64,000 nt of DNA from Euborellia annulipes (taxonomy: Eukaryota > Arthropoda > Insecta > Dermaptera > Anisolabididae), in contig JAKCPI010000504.1 in NCBI GenBank assembly GCA_023213315.1, forward strand, positions 1 through 64,000, given 5' to 3'. Below are positions 55,355 through 64,000 of this stretch, piece by piece (position 1 is the first letter of the stretch; the number at the start of each line of letters is the position of its first letter). Made by a program: the position numbers and the translations under genes. The notes below the pieces were generated by a model that searched no databases, was not told where the DNA came from, and saw only the letters and a list, made by a program, of their open reading frames with translations.

Positions 55355-55944
55355 ATTCAGTTCCTGCTTGAGGATTTGTTTACATTCAAAGAATACACAA
55401 CTGCAAAGAGTACTTAAATATTTCTCTATACATTTCCTATGGGAGAAATCGCAACTTTAGGAATTAATAACTCAAAAAGTTATAGGAATTTCAGGACCTG
55501 AGTATTTTTCCGGGACTCTCCATAACGTCCTCTATAAGACTGCAAAATTTCGTTTCAAAATTCCATCGGGAAGTTGGTCAAACAGAACGTGATAGACGGA
55601 CACACCGCTATTATTATATATAGAAGATATATGTATATAAAAATGAAATGGGAAAATGTATGTATGTACCGGTATGTATTATATATATTCTATAGAAATC
55701 CACAATTTTCAATGAATGGTGGAGTGGTTACGATGTCGACAAAGACCTTAAATTAATAATAAAAAAAACACCGCATATGGATGTGTTTCGGGTATCCTGT
55801 GGAATTTTGAATTTTAGTTCGGTAGAGTCAAGACCATGAATAAATGGAAACATATGACCAAGGGGTTTAATTATTAATTAATTTTTGGACGCGAAATAAT
55901 AACACTTTTTCTCGAGGTATATTCAGACAAAAATTTAATTCCTC

Positions 55945-56073
55945 GACGTTTCGAAGTCGGAACCCTTCCTTCTTCAGGACTAATGTGGTTTTAGTTTATT
56001 TTTTAAAACCCCATTAGTTTATTTTTTAAAACTACATCCTGAAGAAGGGAGGTGTTCAAAGGCTCGAAACGTC
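55945..56073. repeat. Opposed pair of hammerhead-like cores (copies 11 and 12)
   Basis: Minus-strand core 55945-55977 (CTGAAGA, GAAG/CTTC stem, GAAACGTC) and plus-strand core 56039-56073 (CTGAAGA ... GAAACGTC). A 24-bp direct repeat containing CATTAGTTTATTTTTTAAAA lies between them, and outer flanks are complementary (GAGGTATATTCAG.. / ..CTGAATATACCTC). Confidence 0.5.
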
Positions 56074-56447
56074 GTGGAATTGAATTTTAGCCTGAATATA
56101 CCTCCAGAACAAGCGTTATTATTTCATTATTAAGAAATATCCGGATTTGACTAATATGATCCGAAAACGGGACCAAAAGGCGAGGAAAATTTACTAAAAA
56201 ATGGTCGTCAGTCCGGATCTGGCCTCAATAAATTATGGCAACCCTAACTATCGGGCAGGTGCAGGGCCGTAACTAGGCAGGTGCAACAGGTGCACCTGCA
56301 TTATAATATTTCAATTGAGAGATTTAATTATTTTATTTTATTACAATTAATTGGCTTAGATTTTGTCACAAGAGCCCATTGCTTGTCAATGGGGAAATTT
56401 TTTGAGCCTTCTTAAATCCTGTAATTCCCATATAAATGACCTCTATA
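56074..56447. other. Non-coding DNA with a hAT-type end
   Basis: CAGGGCCGTAACTAGGCAGG at 56262 is a typical hAT MITE terminus, but no partner end was found. Confidence 0.4.
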
Positions 56448-56697
56448 CAAGGGCGGATACAAGTGGGAAGGGGGTATTACCCCCCCTCCACCCGAGACTT
56501 GAGAAAAATATATTTTTTGGGAAAAAATGGTATTTTCATTGAAAACTAATACTTTAAAATTTGATTTGTATATATATTCTGGTAAACAAGTACAGAATGC
56601 ACCTTTAAATTACCGATAATAAGAAAAAATTGTGTGCTGTGCGATCAGTCACACCAGAATACCCCCCCCCGGAGAAACTCCTCTGGATCTGCCACTG
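56448..56697 (+). mobile_element. N-hAT1 copy 4
   Basis: CAAGGGCGGATACAAGTGGG / CTCTGGATCTGCCACTG; flanks CCTCTATA / CCTCTAAA match at 7 of 8. Confidence 0.85.
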
Positions 56698-57074
56698 CCT
56701 CTAAATGGGAGCAAAACCTCATGTCAAAATTTTGACAGAAAGTTGGTCAAACCCTTACGTAAAATAAATGTTTCTTCATAAATTTCCTATCATTACTTCA
56801 ACAATTAATAAGCCATAAAGTTTTAGGAATTTCGGAATGATTCCTCTAATCCCTAGAAGATCCTCTTTGAGAATATCAAATTTCGTTTAGAAATTCCAAA
56901 GGAAAGTTGCCCAAATACAGCATGACAGACAGACATTGGCGAATTATACCTATATATAATATTTTAATATATAGGATATGATATAGGCGGAGTCAAAAGA
57001 AGAATTAAATCGGTACGAGGCTAACCATTCGGCCCTTTGCTTAGGTCATCTTCATTTTCATCCAAACACATTTT

Positions 57075-57255
57075 CTTTTCTAGCCTTATTCCCGCAGTGC
57101 GAGGTCGGCGGAATGGGTTTTTTGCGACCGGAAGAAATAGAACAGGCCGGCCCGTCGCACATCCGTTGATAATATAGAAGGAAGGGACAGATGTGTAAAG
57201 AACAGGACTGCCAGTCCTAGCTAGGGCAGCTCGTGGTCGCCATCCACGTACCCCT
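57075..57255 (-). repeat. GC-richer dispersed repeat, uninterrupted copy
   Basis: CAGTGCGAGGTCGGCGGAAT through CAGGCCGGCCCGTCGCACAT to GGGCAGCTCGTGGTCGCCAT. Inverse of 16378-16800 without the MITE. Confidence 0.65.
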
Positions 57256-57494
57256 GAGCATTTTCATCCAAACACAAATTCTCCTTAAATTCCCAGGATA
57301 AGAAATATCTTTAAAATTTAAAAACTTTGCGTGGGTGGTAAAAAATAAAAGTAATACAACAAATTAAAAAAAAAAAAATAAATAAATAAATAAAATAAAA
57401 TCAGAAACATCACCGTTATAGGTAATTGAATTTGGCAATATTGGAAGTAAACATAAACAGACAGACGTATATATCTACAGATAATTGGCTAAGT

Positions 57495-57640
57495 TTGCAG
57501 AGAAGTCGACGGCGCCTGGGCGGAGTCCCCCTACCGACAACTCGGCGCCACTGGTATCGACCTGAGAGTGACGTCATCCGCGCACCCCATCCCCTTTCTC
57601 AGCCCGCCGTCAGCCAAACGGGCAACGCTTAATGCAATTG
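57495..57640. promoter_or_regulatory. CpG-rich island, candidate promoter or GC-rich repeat
   Basis: About 60% G+C with many CpG in a genome otherwise near 30%. Contains a CRE-like GTGACGTCATC (57570) and ACGGCGCCTGGGCGG. Neither strand has a convincing coding exon. It could be the promoter of an undetected first exon (Fas1 runs on the minus strand) or a repeat; only context supports a promoter. Confidence 0.3.
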
Positions 57641-57741
57641 CGATTTTCAAATTGAAACCCGACATATGTAACAACAACAAAAAATTGCCATTGCATCCTG
57701 ATTAAACTGAATTCATATTTGTGTGAATGAAGAAAAAAACC

Positions 57742-57800
57742 TCCGTTGTAGCACAGTGGTAGAGTTCTTGCTAAGGGTCAGAGGTTCGCATGTTGTTCCA
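57742..57800 (+). repeat. SINE1 fragment
   Basis: GTTGTAGCACAGTGGTAGAG and GTCAGAGGTTCGCATG. Confidence 0.75.
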
Positions 57801-58003
57801 AGCAATAAAAATGTGGGTGGATAGAAATGAGGATATTATTCCCTTGGTCAGAAATGTATCAACCAAGATCCTCCTATAGAGGACAGTCCAGAAATATATG
57901 CCTTAGTATCTTCAACCATTAGTTTGTACAGTGGACCTATATCTTCAGTTTTTAACTTGATTCTTGTGATATTTTTTCCTTTTCCTGTGGAAAGTTCCAC
58001 CTT

Positions 58004-59454
58004 TACAAAGTTTACTTTTGCGGTCAGATAATCCTGTGCCCCTCCAACGTTAAGGGAATATTATAACTTGCTGTTCGCCCTTTTCTTTCTTTAATTTCTT
58101 TCATTTTTCTGCTCTTTTAGATTAAATTTCAACAAGAGATGAACTAACACCAATTCCACTCCATAAACGTTTTATCAGTCTTTTCTCTTTCGTATACCCA
58201 CAAACATTGGTGCCTGCATTTGACATCTCCATTTAGAAATTCATTTCTAATCAAAACAATAACCTAACATAAAGTGGGTTTGATGAAAAGTAAGGTTATC
58301 AACAACAGAAAATTAGTAGTCGAGAAAAATAACTAGAGAAACCTTCAAAATACTTTGAGGAAATGAACGGAACTTAATTCATGAAGAATTTTCATCTTAG
58401 TATGGAGAGGCCAACCTCAACCCGTTTATTGATCGCATTTCTAAACATAATCTAACAAGGGGAGGTCGCCACCTGTGGGTCACCGATTTTTTTCAAACTC
58501 ATAGGATTTGAAGATTAGTATCTGGACATCAATTTCCTAAAGCAGTACGATGCGCTTCTCAAGAACACTCAAGAAAATCCACTTTGAAGACTATCAAGAT
58601 TTCCGAGCTCTATAAGTTTGAATAATTTTGTTTATATGTAAACAGTGTCTGGTAGCCGTGAGAGTAAGCGCAACAGTCTGGTAAACAAGGAGTCGCTAGT
58701 TCGATGCTTGTTGATGACATTTTTTTTTTCTTTCAATTCACCATCCGTATATACAGTATCACTCATATTAAAATTTATAAAATTGAAATTAAATTAACAA
58801 ATATTTTTTCAATATAAATTAACATCTTTTATTTTTACCACTCGTTACACACTGAAAATACGAATATTATATTATAAATGTAAATTTAAAATATTTTGTT
58901 AATTTAATTTCAATTTTATTATAAATGTTAATATGAGAGATACTGTATATACGGATAGAGAGTTGAAATAAAAAAAAAAATGTCCCCAACAAGCATCGAA
59001 CTAGCGACTCCTTGTTTACTAGACTGTTGCGCTTACTCTCACGGCTACCAGACACTGTTTACATATAAACAAAATTATTCAAACTTATAGAGCTCGGAAA
59101 TCTTGATAGTCTTCAAAGTGGATTTTCTTGAGTGTTCTTGAGAAGCGCATCGTACTGCTTTAGGAAATTGATGTCCAGATACTAATCTTCAAATCCTATG
59201 AGTTTGAAAAAATCGGTGACCCACAGGTGGCGACCTCCCCTTGTAAGGTATACCATGGAACTCCTCTGCAAAGAGAACAATAACTCTTGGAAGACGAGTT
59301 GCCAATATGTGAGAAAACTTGTAGATATTAATTCACTGTAGACGTACTGCGAAATATGGCCATTTCACCGCAGAGGAAAAGAGGGTGATAAAAGTAGTGT
59401 GTTATTTAACTTTGAAGGGGCACAGGATTATCTGACTGCAAAGGTAAACTTTGC
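58004..59454. repeat. Outer diverged inverted repeat
   Basis: AAAGTTTACTTTTGCGGTCA-GATAATCCTGTGCCCC (about 58007) is matched in reverse at 59418-59453 with few changes. Little of the rest pairs. The palindromic MITE at 58456 lies between. Confidence 0.6.
58456..59243. mobile_element. Palindromic MITE with TAA duplication (PIF/Harbinger-like) and tRNA-like boxes
   Basis: Ends CAAGGGGAGGTCGCC / GGCGACCTCCCCTTG; arms of about 370 bp pair almost throughout, with a short AT-rich centre near 58850. TAA occurs on both sides (58453-58455, 59244-59246). Both arms contain a tRNA-like unit: GTAGCCGTGAGAGTAAGCGC (A box) and CTAGTTCGATGCTTG (B box). Confidence 0.85.
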
Positions 59455-59674
59455 AAAAGTGTAACTTTGTCGTCAGATAGAAGATTCGAGAAGAGGATCA
59501 GGGATTAGGTTGTCTGATAAAAACTGAAGGCAATCCGGGAATTTGATGTAAAAACGGTGACAGTGACGCTGTGGTAGAAGGGATCAATGATGAAGCTAAT
59601 CAATAGCATAGGTCAATTAATTACATCATTATTTATTAATCATCATAAGAGTGAAGCTGCATGCAATGCAATTG
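59247..59674. other. Non-coding DNA
   Basis: Right arm of the outer inverted repeat (59403-59454); otherwise nothing recognised. Confidence 0.4.
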
Positions 59675-60050
59675 AATCGTTTATTTCAGAAAGCACCTAA
59701 GTGCGTTTTTTTCAACTTTCGGAAAACTAAAAAAAACTGTTTTGCAGCTTAAGTATAGGTCTAGTCTACTTCAAATATTTTTTTATCAAATCATAAACAT
59801 CCTATTGGGATAATCTATTTAAAAAATTATTTTTTTTTCCTTTAAGTTTTTGAGTAATTAATTTTTGAAAAAATTGCACTTAGGTGGTTTCTGCAATAAA
59901 GGAGTGATTTTTTAAAAATTATTATTGAAATTAAGTCAAACCATTAATTTTAACCTGTTTTGGTATCAAAGGTAAGTAATAGACACACTTAAGTATAAAA
60001 AAAGAGGGTTTTTACTATGCCTACATCGAAAAATACAAGTAGACTACAAG

Positions 60051-60203
60051 CTACAGTATGTCTATATACAACAGCGTATATACAGAGATGTACTGCAGTC
60101 CTTTGAGCCTAGCATTCCGAATAATGTTCCGTTTGTATTTTTCTTCGTGCACAACACCACGCCTACGCTTGGGAATAGGTTCATCATCTGAACTATCCGA
60201 CAT
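60051..60203 (-). CDS. Short ORF, N-terminus of a transposase-like protein
   Basis: 50 residues from MSDSSDDEPIPKRRRG, through KYKRNIIRNARLKGLQYIS, to a stop. An acidic Ser/Asp start, a basic patch and a W/Y-K-R-N-x-x-K/R-x-x-R-x-K-G-x-x-Y segment resemble the N-termini of a large group of uncharacterised transposon proteins in arthropods and cnidarians. I know the pattern, not the family name. The similarity ends after YIS, where TCT/GTATAT could be a donor site or a deletion point. It lies inside the TIR element, so it is probably the remnant of that element's own transposase gene. Confidence 0.5.
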   Translation of the reverse strand: MSDSSDDEPIPKRRRGVVHEEKYKRNIIRNARLKGLQYISVYTLLYIDIL

Positions 60204-60871
60204 GGCTTAAGAACTATATAATGTTATATTGTATTTACATGGTTTTATATTGTATTTATATTGTTTTGTAAAATGTTATATATTGTATATTATGGGGATG
60301 GCCTTTGGCACCCGGCTTAATAAAAAAAAATAGCTTTTATGGTCAAGAAGCTAGGCGTTACATAAATAGGGCTATTTTTCGATATTTTTTTTGCCTAGAA
60401 AATGAGGTTTTTCGAGAAAAAAACTAATTTTCGAGTTAATTACTCGGGATTTTTTTATTTATTCTATTAGAGGATTTGTTTCTGCACCAAATGACATCTC
60501 ATTTAGTCTGATCTGAATAGTCGTTCGGAATCTACAGGGGTTTAAACTTTCAAATTAGAATTTACCGCAGCGCGGTAAAATAAAATGATAGGAAAAAAAT
60601 AAATGGTGAAATCTTTAGCTGAAAACTCATTCTTTCTAACCGTATATTCTCCATAATTATACCTCTCAAGACAGAGGAGTTATTCAAGCCGATAAACTTT
60701 TTCGTGCATGCCCCTCTAACTTGCCTCTATAGACACATGATTTGTAAGACGTTGTCACGTCAAAAAAAAAACTATATAATGTAATAATAAACAACAAAAT
60801 AACACCTAATTTTCATCGAAAACTCACGAAAACTAACTACTCAGTGTTAGGTAACCTTTGAATCAAACCAC

Positions 60872-61015
60872 CGAGTCACAAAACACGTGATGTCTACAGG
60901 GCACGAGTGAAATTTACTGCAGAAAGAACCTAAGCGACGGCTGCGAGTCACAAAACACGTGATGTCTACAGGGCATGAGTGAAATTTACCGCAGAAAGAA
61001 CCTAAGCGACGGCGC
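60872..61015. repeat. 72-bp tandem duplication with CACGTG
   Basis: CGAGTCACAAAACACGTGAT begins at 60872 and 60944; the two units differ at a few positions. The minus-strand open frame 60847-61143 crosses both units and probably owes its length to them. Confidence 0.85.
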
Positions 61016-61190
61016 TTGGGTTCTTTCTGAAATAAACGGATTATTTTCAAGGCTGCCAAATAGCATTGCTGATGAGGAACATTGGTTATTTCGGCACTAA
61101 AATATGTATTTACCTTTAAATTGTACATTAGCACCAAAAACACATTTTTTGAAATTTTGTCCCTTAGGTGCTTTCTGAAATAAACGATTC

Positions 61191-62029
61191 AATTGTACTC
61201 TTAGAGAAGTAATCTAAAGAAATAAATAGTAAGGTTAAATTTCAAAAATAAAATCCCACATAGTTCCAATCACTCTACAATTCAAGTTCCTGTTTCCAGT
61301 CTCGGGGTATGTTTTTCCAATATTTCCAGATATCTGACACCCACATACCACTAAAACAGTGCCGCTACCATAATTACCATGGATTCCAACAGCAGAAACT
61401 TCCTTCTTGCACTCCATACTTTCATATTATAAATGAATTACAACAACAATAAAATACAATTAAATTCTTTTAAGATTATATTTCGTTTTAATATTAAAAA
61501 AAGAAAAATGGAAAGGGAAATTATAAAAGGCTTTTTATATACGGTATAACAAAATGATAAAATAGAATTTTAAATTAAGAGAGAGAAAGAGAGATCCTAT
61601 GTACGTATTTATATAAAATAAACTAAGCTTTCGTTTCTTCTTCTTCTTAAGATGAAAATGATATGGAAAATTGGAATTTAGATTAAAAAAAATATATAAT
61701 AATGTCGACAAGACTATTCAAATAACGAACGATAAATATAAAGATAACAAAGAAAAAGAAAAATCGAAAAAGAGAAGGATTTGCATCATTAAAAGGACCT
61801 TTGAGATTTCTATCAAATAATTGGAAAAAAACATGTATAAATAATCAGCATGACCCAGTGAAATTTGACGCTTTTTTTTTGTTTGGGTCAACTAATGACC
61901 TTTAAGTTTGTGGCAGAGCTCAAAGTGTTCCCTCCTCTTGAATGAAAGTTTAATTACAATGAAGCGGTGGATTCCCCTCCCTCTCTTTAAAAATAGCGAA
62001 TCTGTTAATAATTACGGAGGAGGCGAGCG
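61191..62029. other. Non-coding DNA with one unassigned ORF
   Basis: 61235-61417 on the minus strand is open for 60 codons (MECKKEVSAVGIHGNYGSGT at the start) with ordinary composition, but matches nothing I know and has no clear splice sites. The rest is AT-rich. Confidence 0.35.
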
Positions 62030-62330
62030 TGGCTTATCGGATAAGCTGAGGCTTAGTAATACGAGGTAAAATGTCACTCGAGTTCGAACCCAACTTGCCG
62101 AAAAAATTCAACCAAAGTTGAACTTCTCTGCTGGAGCAAAAGGGTGTACACATCCCTCCAATTCCAGGCACTTAGGGCCTGAGGGATGGACATAGGAATT
62201 CAGGGGTAAAACATCACCCGAATTCGAACCATTCCTAGATCGGGGGAGCACAATAGATCTGATCTAGAAGGTCGCAGTGCAAAGAGAAGTCCCAGAACAA
62301 CTAATCAATCAATAAATCAATAATAATTAC
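62030..62330 (+). repeat. SINE3 copy, full length
   Basis: Head GCGAGCGTGGCTTATCGGAT-AAGC, B box GAGTTCGAACCC, body with TTCCAGGCACTTAGGGCCTG, tail (AATC)n (CAATCAATAAATCAATAA). A second GAATTCGAACCATTCC lies at 62219. Confidence 0.85.
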
Positions 62331-62397
62331 GGAAATCCCAACCAATCCCATGGAGTATTGCCTTTTCGTAAGACCTTGCCAAAAGATATTGCACTTG

Positions 62398-62500
62398 TTG
62401 TGGTACAGTAGTAGAGTTCTTGTGCTAGAACTCAGAGGTTCGCATTCTGACTAATGCTGATTTCAGTAGAAATGGGGTCTAAATATGGCCTCAGATGCTA
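62398..62500 (+). repeat. SINE1 copy
   Basis: TGTGGTACAGTAGTAGAGTT, AGAGGTTCGCATTCTG, tail ATATGGCCTCAGATGC and A10; the LINE starts directly after. Confidence 0.8.
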
Positions 62501-62509
62501 AAAAAAAAA

Positions 62510-63462
62510 ACACACTATTATGGGCCTCTTCTAACAGAATTGAACTTAATCCTTCTAAATCACAAGCCATCCTTCTATCTTCCAGGCTCATGGTGTCTTC
62601 CCCACCAACAATTACAGTCAATGGTTTGGAAATTAAGTTCTCGGAGCATGTGAGGGACCTGGGGGATTATCATTAATCGAAGACTGAATTGGTCCGATCA
62701 TGTCACCCAGATATGTCGCAGAGTCTATGGGACCCTGCACCCCTTGCGTCGGTTGGCCGACATAACTCCGGAGTGGGTGCGCCGTAGGCTGATGACCTCA
62801 TTGTTGATGCCTCACTTCTTGTATGGAGACGTGGTCTTTTTTAACTTGGATTCGCGTTCTTATCGGCGACTCAAAGTAGCATTCAACTCATGTATAAGAT
62901 ACATATTTAACTTAAGAGCAAGAGACCACGTCTCCCAGCAAGTGCGCGAGATTCTGGGGACTGACCTGCGGACGTTCATGGGTTTTAGGTACGCCTGCCA
63001 CACGTTTAAAGTCTTAAAATCCGGGGTCCCTGATTATCTTTATGAAAATCTCTTGTTTGGGCCCTCGCGTAGGGCTTGCAATCTGAGCTGCCCTGTTCAT
63101 AGGTCCGGGATGATGGCTCAGTCTTTTGTGGTCACTGCTGCGAGAGTTTGGAATGACCTACCCGTCGAGATTCGGAGATGCGCGCATTTTCCAGCTTTCC
63201 GCTCCTTAACCTTTTCGCATCTTAGCCAGGCCGGTGATGATTCCCGGTCATAACTGTGGTCCATCCCAGGATCCGAGGGTTTTTTTTTTTTTGTCTATTT
63301 CTCTCTTCGAGCGGCTGTGCCTGGATGAGAGCTCGCTGCTGACGCGGTCAGTTTGTCAATATTTTTATAAACAAATGTCATTCATCGATTGTACACTAAG
63401 AGGGGCTAATAAGCCCTATGTACATGGACTATAATAAATAAATAAAATAAAATAAATAATCA
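62510..63462 (+). mobile_element. 5'-truncated LINE with poly-A-like tail
   Basis: Starts within the RT domain and ends in (AATAAA)n at 63435-63460. The last 70 bp (TGTACACTAAGAGGGGCTAA and TACATGGAC) recur at 19291-19927. It inserted at the A-tail of the SINE1 copy. Confidence 0.85.
62513..63253 (+). pseudogene. LINE RT C-terminal region, one frameshift
   Basis: First frame: RIELNPSKSQAILLSS ... FSEHVRDLG. A shift in the G run at 62658-62662 follows, then LNWSDHVTQICRRVYGTL and, from 62744, 169 codons open to the stop at 63253 (RRRLMTSLLMPHFLYGD, VWNDLPVEIRR). These are the standard post-catalytic motifs of Jockey-like non-LTR elements (N-x-x-K-S/T, LG, W-x-x-H, RVWNxLP). No catalytic FADD box; 5'-truncated. 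Confidence 0.85.
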
Positions 63463-63467
63463 ACTGT

Positions 63468-63508
63468 CAAGAACTCTACTACTGTGCTATGACCCAGGGA
63501 CTAATAAC
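63468..63508 (-). repeat. SINE1 head fragment
   Basis: GTCAAGAACTCTACTACTGT-GCTATGACCC; adjoins the LINE tail. Confidence 0.75.
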
Positions 63509-64000
63509 CACAAACTTCATCTTGACTTGGTATATTAAATAAAGATTTATAAAATTTGCATAGAAATTAAAACAACCGTTTTTTTTTATTATTAATAATT
63601 TTAATCTTTCTGAATGGCGGCGCACCCTTTAGCGATGAGAAAGGAATTATAAATTAAATGATGGAGTTTTTTTTCTTTTTTTTTTTTAATAAATAAATTA
63701 AGGGCGTATCTGGTTGCTAGATCAATTAGATTAAGTGGGAATTTCATCATCTCTATTTACCTGAAATATGTAAAAATAAAACGCTATTGAATTAAAAAAT
63801 AAGGTGCCTTTTAATTAAAAACTCTTTACCTTTAAAAAAAAAATTATATTTTTTAAGATAATAAATTTACGAGATAAGTTCGCGTTTGATTGGGCAAAAA
63901 TTGCGCCCCATACATTGAGTGGCTTATTTATGGTCAATTTAAGCAATTAAATTCAAAAAAAACCTTTTGTAACATCATGCTTTTTAATTACTTTGATAAT
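63509..64000. other. Non-coding DNA, nothing recognised
   Basis: AT-rich to the end of the window. Confidence 0.4.

Larger units (their letters stand above)
53165..55620. repeat. R9 repeat in inverted arrangement
   Basis: 53165-53420 (CTGTCACGCTCTATTTAGGC ... ACAAATTCTCAAGCAGG) is matched in reverse by 55355-55620 (CTGCTTGAGGATTTGTTTAC ... GAACGTGATAGACGGACAC). Related fragments lie at 7190, 25935, 29760, 40200, 45840 and 56700-56960. The 1.9 kb between them holds other elements, so this may be TIRs of one transposon or two independent copies. Confidence 0.5.
59675..61190 (-). mobile_element. 1.5-kb TIR element with a short transposase-like ORF
   Basis: GAATCGTTTATTTCAGAAAG-CACCTAAG (59675) and its reverse complement (to 61190) form a 28-bp TIR, extended outward by the palindromic CAATT. 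AATT is on both sides and could be a 4-bp duplication. An internal TIR-like copy (TTCTTTCTGAAATAAACGG) lies at 61020. Contains a short ORF and a 72-bp tandem duplication. Non-autonomous derivative of an unidentified superfamily. Confidence 0.75.

Noticed and set aside
60847..61143. 98-aa minus-strand ORF with an internal protein repeat
   Set aside because: The repeat reflects a 72-bp DNA duplication inside a transposon; no recognised domain.
61235..61417. 60-aa protein-coding exon
   Set aside because: Ordinary composition but no homology that I can name and no splice signals; listed as unassigned only.
567..63508. tRNA genes at SINE1, SINE2 and SINE3 heads
   Set aside because: A and B boxes are present, but the copies lack full cloverleaf pairing and are followed by conserved SINE bodies and tails.

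Overview
This is an AT-rich stretch of an animal genome, most likely an arthropod. The grounds are a spliced gene fragment whose protein matches the first FAS1 domain of arthropod fasciclin-1, animal-type introns, and a dense load of eukaryotic transposons and tRNA-derived SINEs. Nothing in it looks bacterial or viral. The species cannot be named from the sequence.

The only host gene I can support is a minus-strand fasciclin-1 (Fas1) gene. Two coding exons are visible, 14054-14189 and 195-495. They are joined by a 13.6 kb intron, keep frame across the splice, and together make one complete FAS1 domain. Later exons lie to the left of the window. The signal-peptide exon was not found, so 14190-64000 is either a very long 5' intron or intergenic DNA.

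The Fas1 intron (496-14053) holds an almost intact hAT transposon (9362-12843) with a perfect 8-bp target duplication and a three-exon transposase gene broken by one 1-base frameshift. From 14190 to 64000 the window is mainly mobile DNA. There are LINE 3' fragments (20.2, 21.7, 23.5, 27.7, 46 and 62.5 kb), a mariner remnant (21.4 kb) and at least three tRNA-derived SINE families. SINE1 has about 25 copies, SINE2 six and SINE3 two.

The DNA-transposon derivatives fall into many small families, several with diagnostic target duplications: TTAA elements, 8-bp hAT MITEs, TA elements and 3-bp TWA (PIF/Harbinger-like) palindromes. A further family, called HP1 here, has about ten copies and ends in a different hairpin at each terminus. 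Many elements are nested, so their order of arrival can be read directly.

The features most worth a second look are these: a dispersed 32-35 nt motif with a CTGANGA - short stem - GAAAC core resembling hammerhead ribozymes (about 12 copies); the HP1 two-hairpin family; two palindromic TWA-flanked elements that carry tRNA-like A/B boxes; a TIR element holding ten exact 58-bp tandem units, nearly all ending in CACGTG; and a 1.5 kb TIR element (59675-61190) with a short transposase-like ORF.
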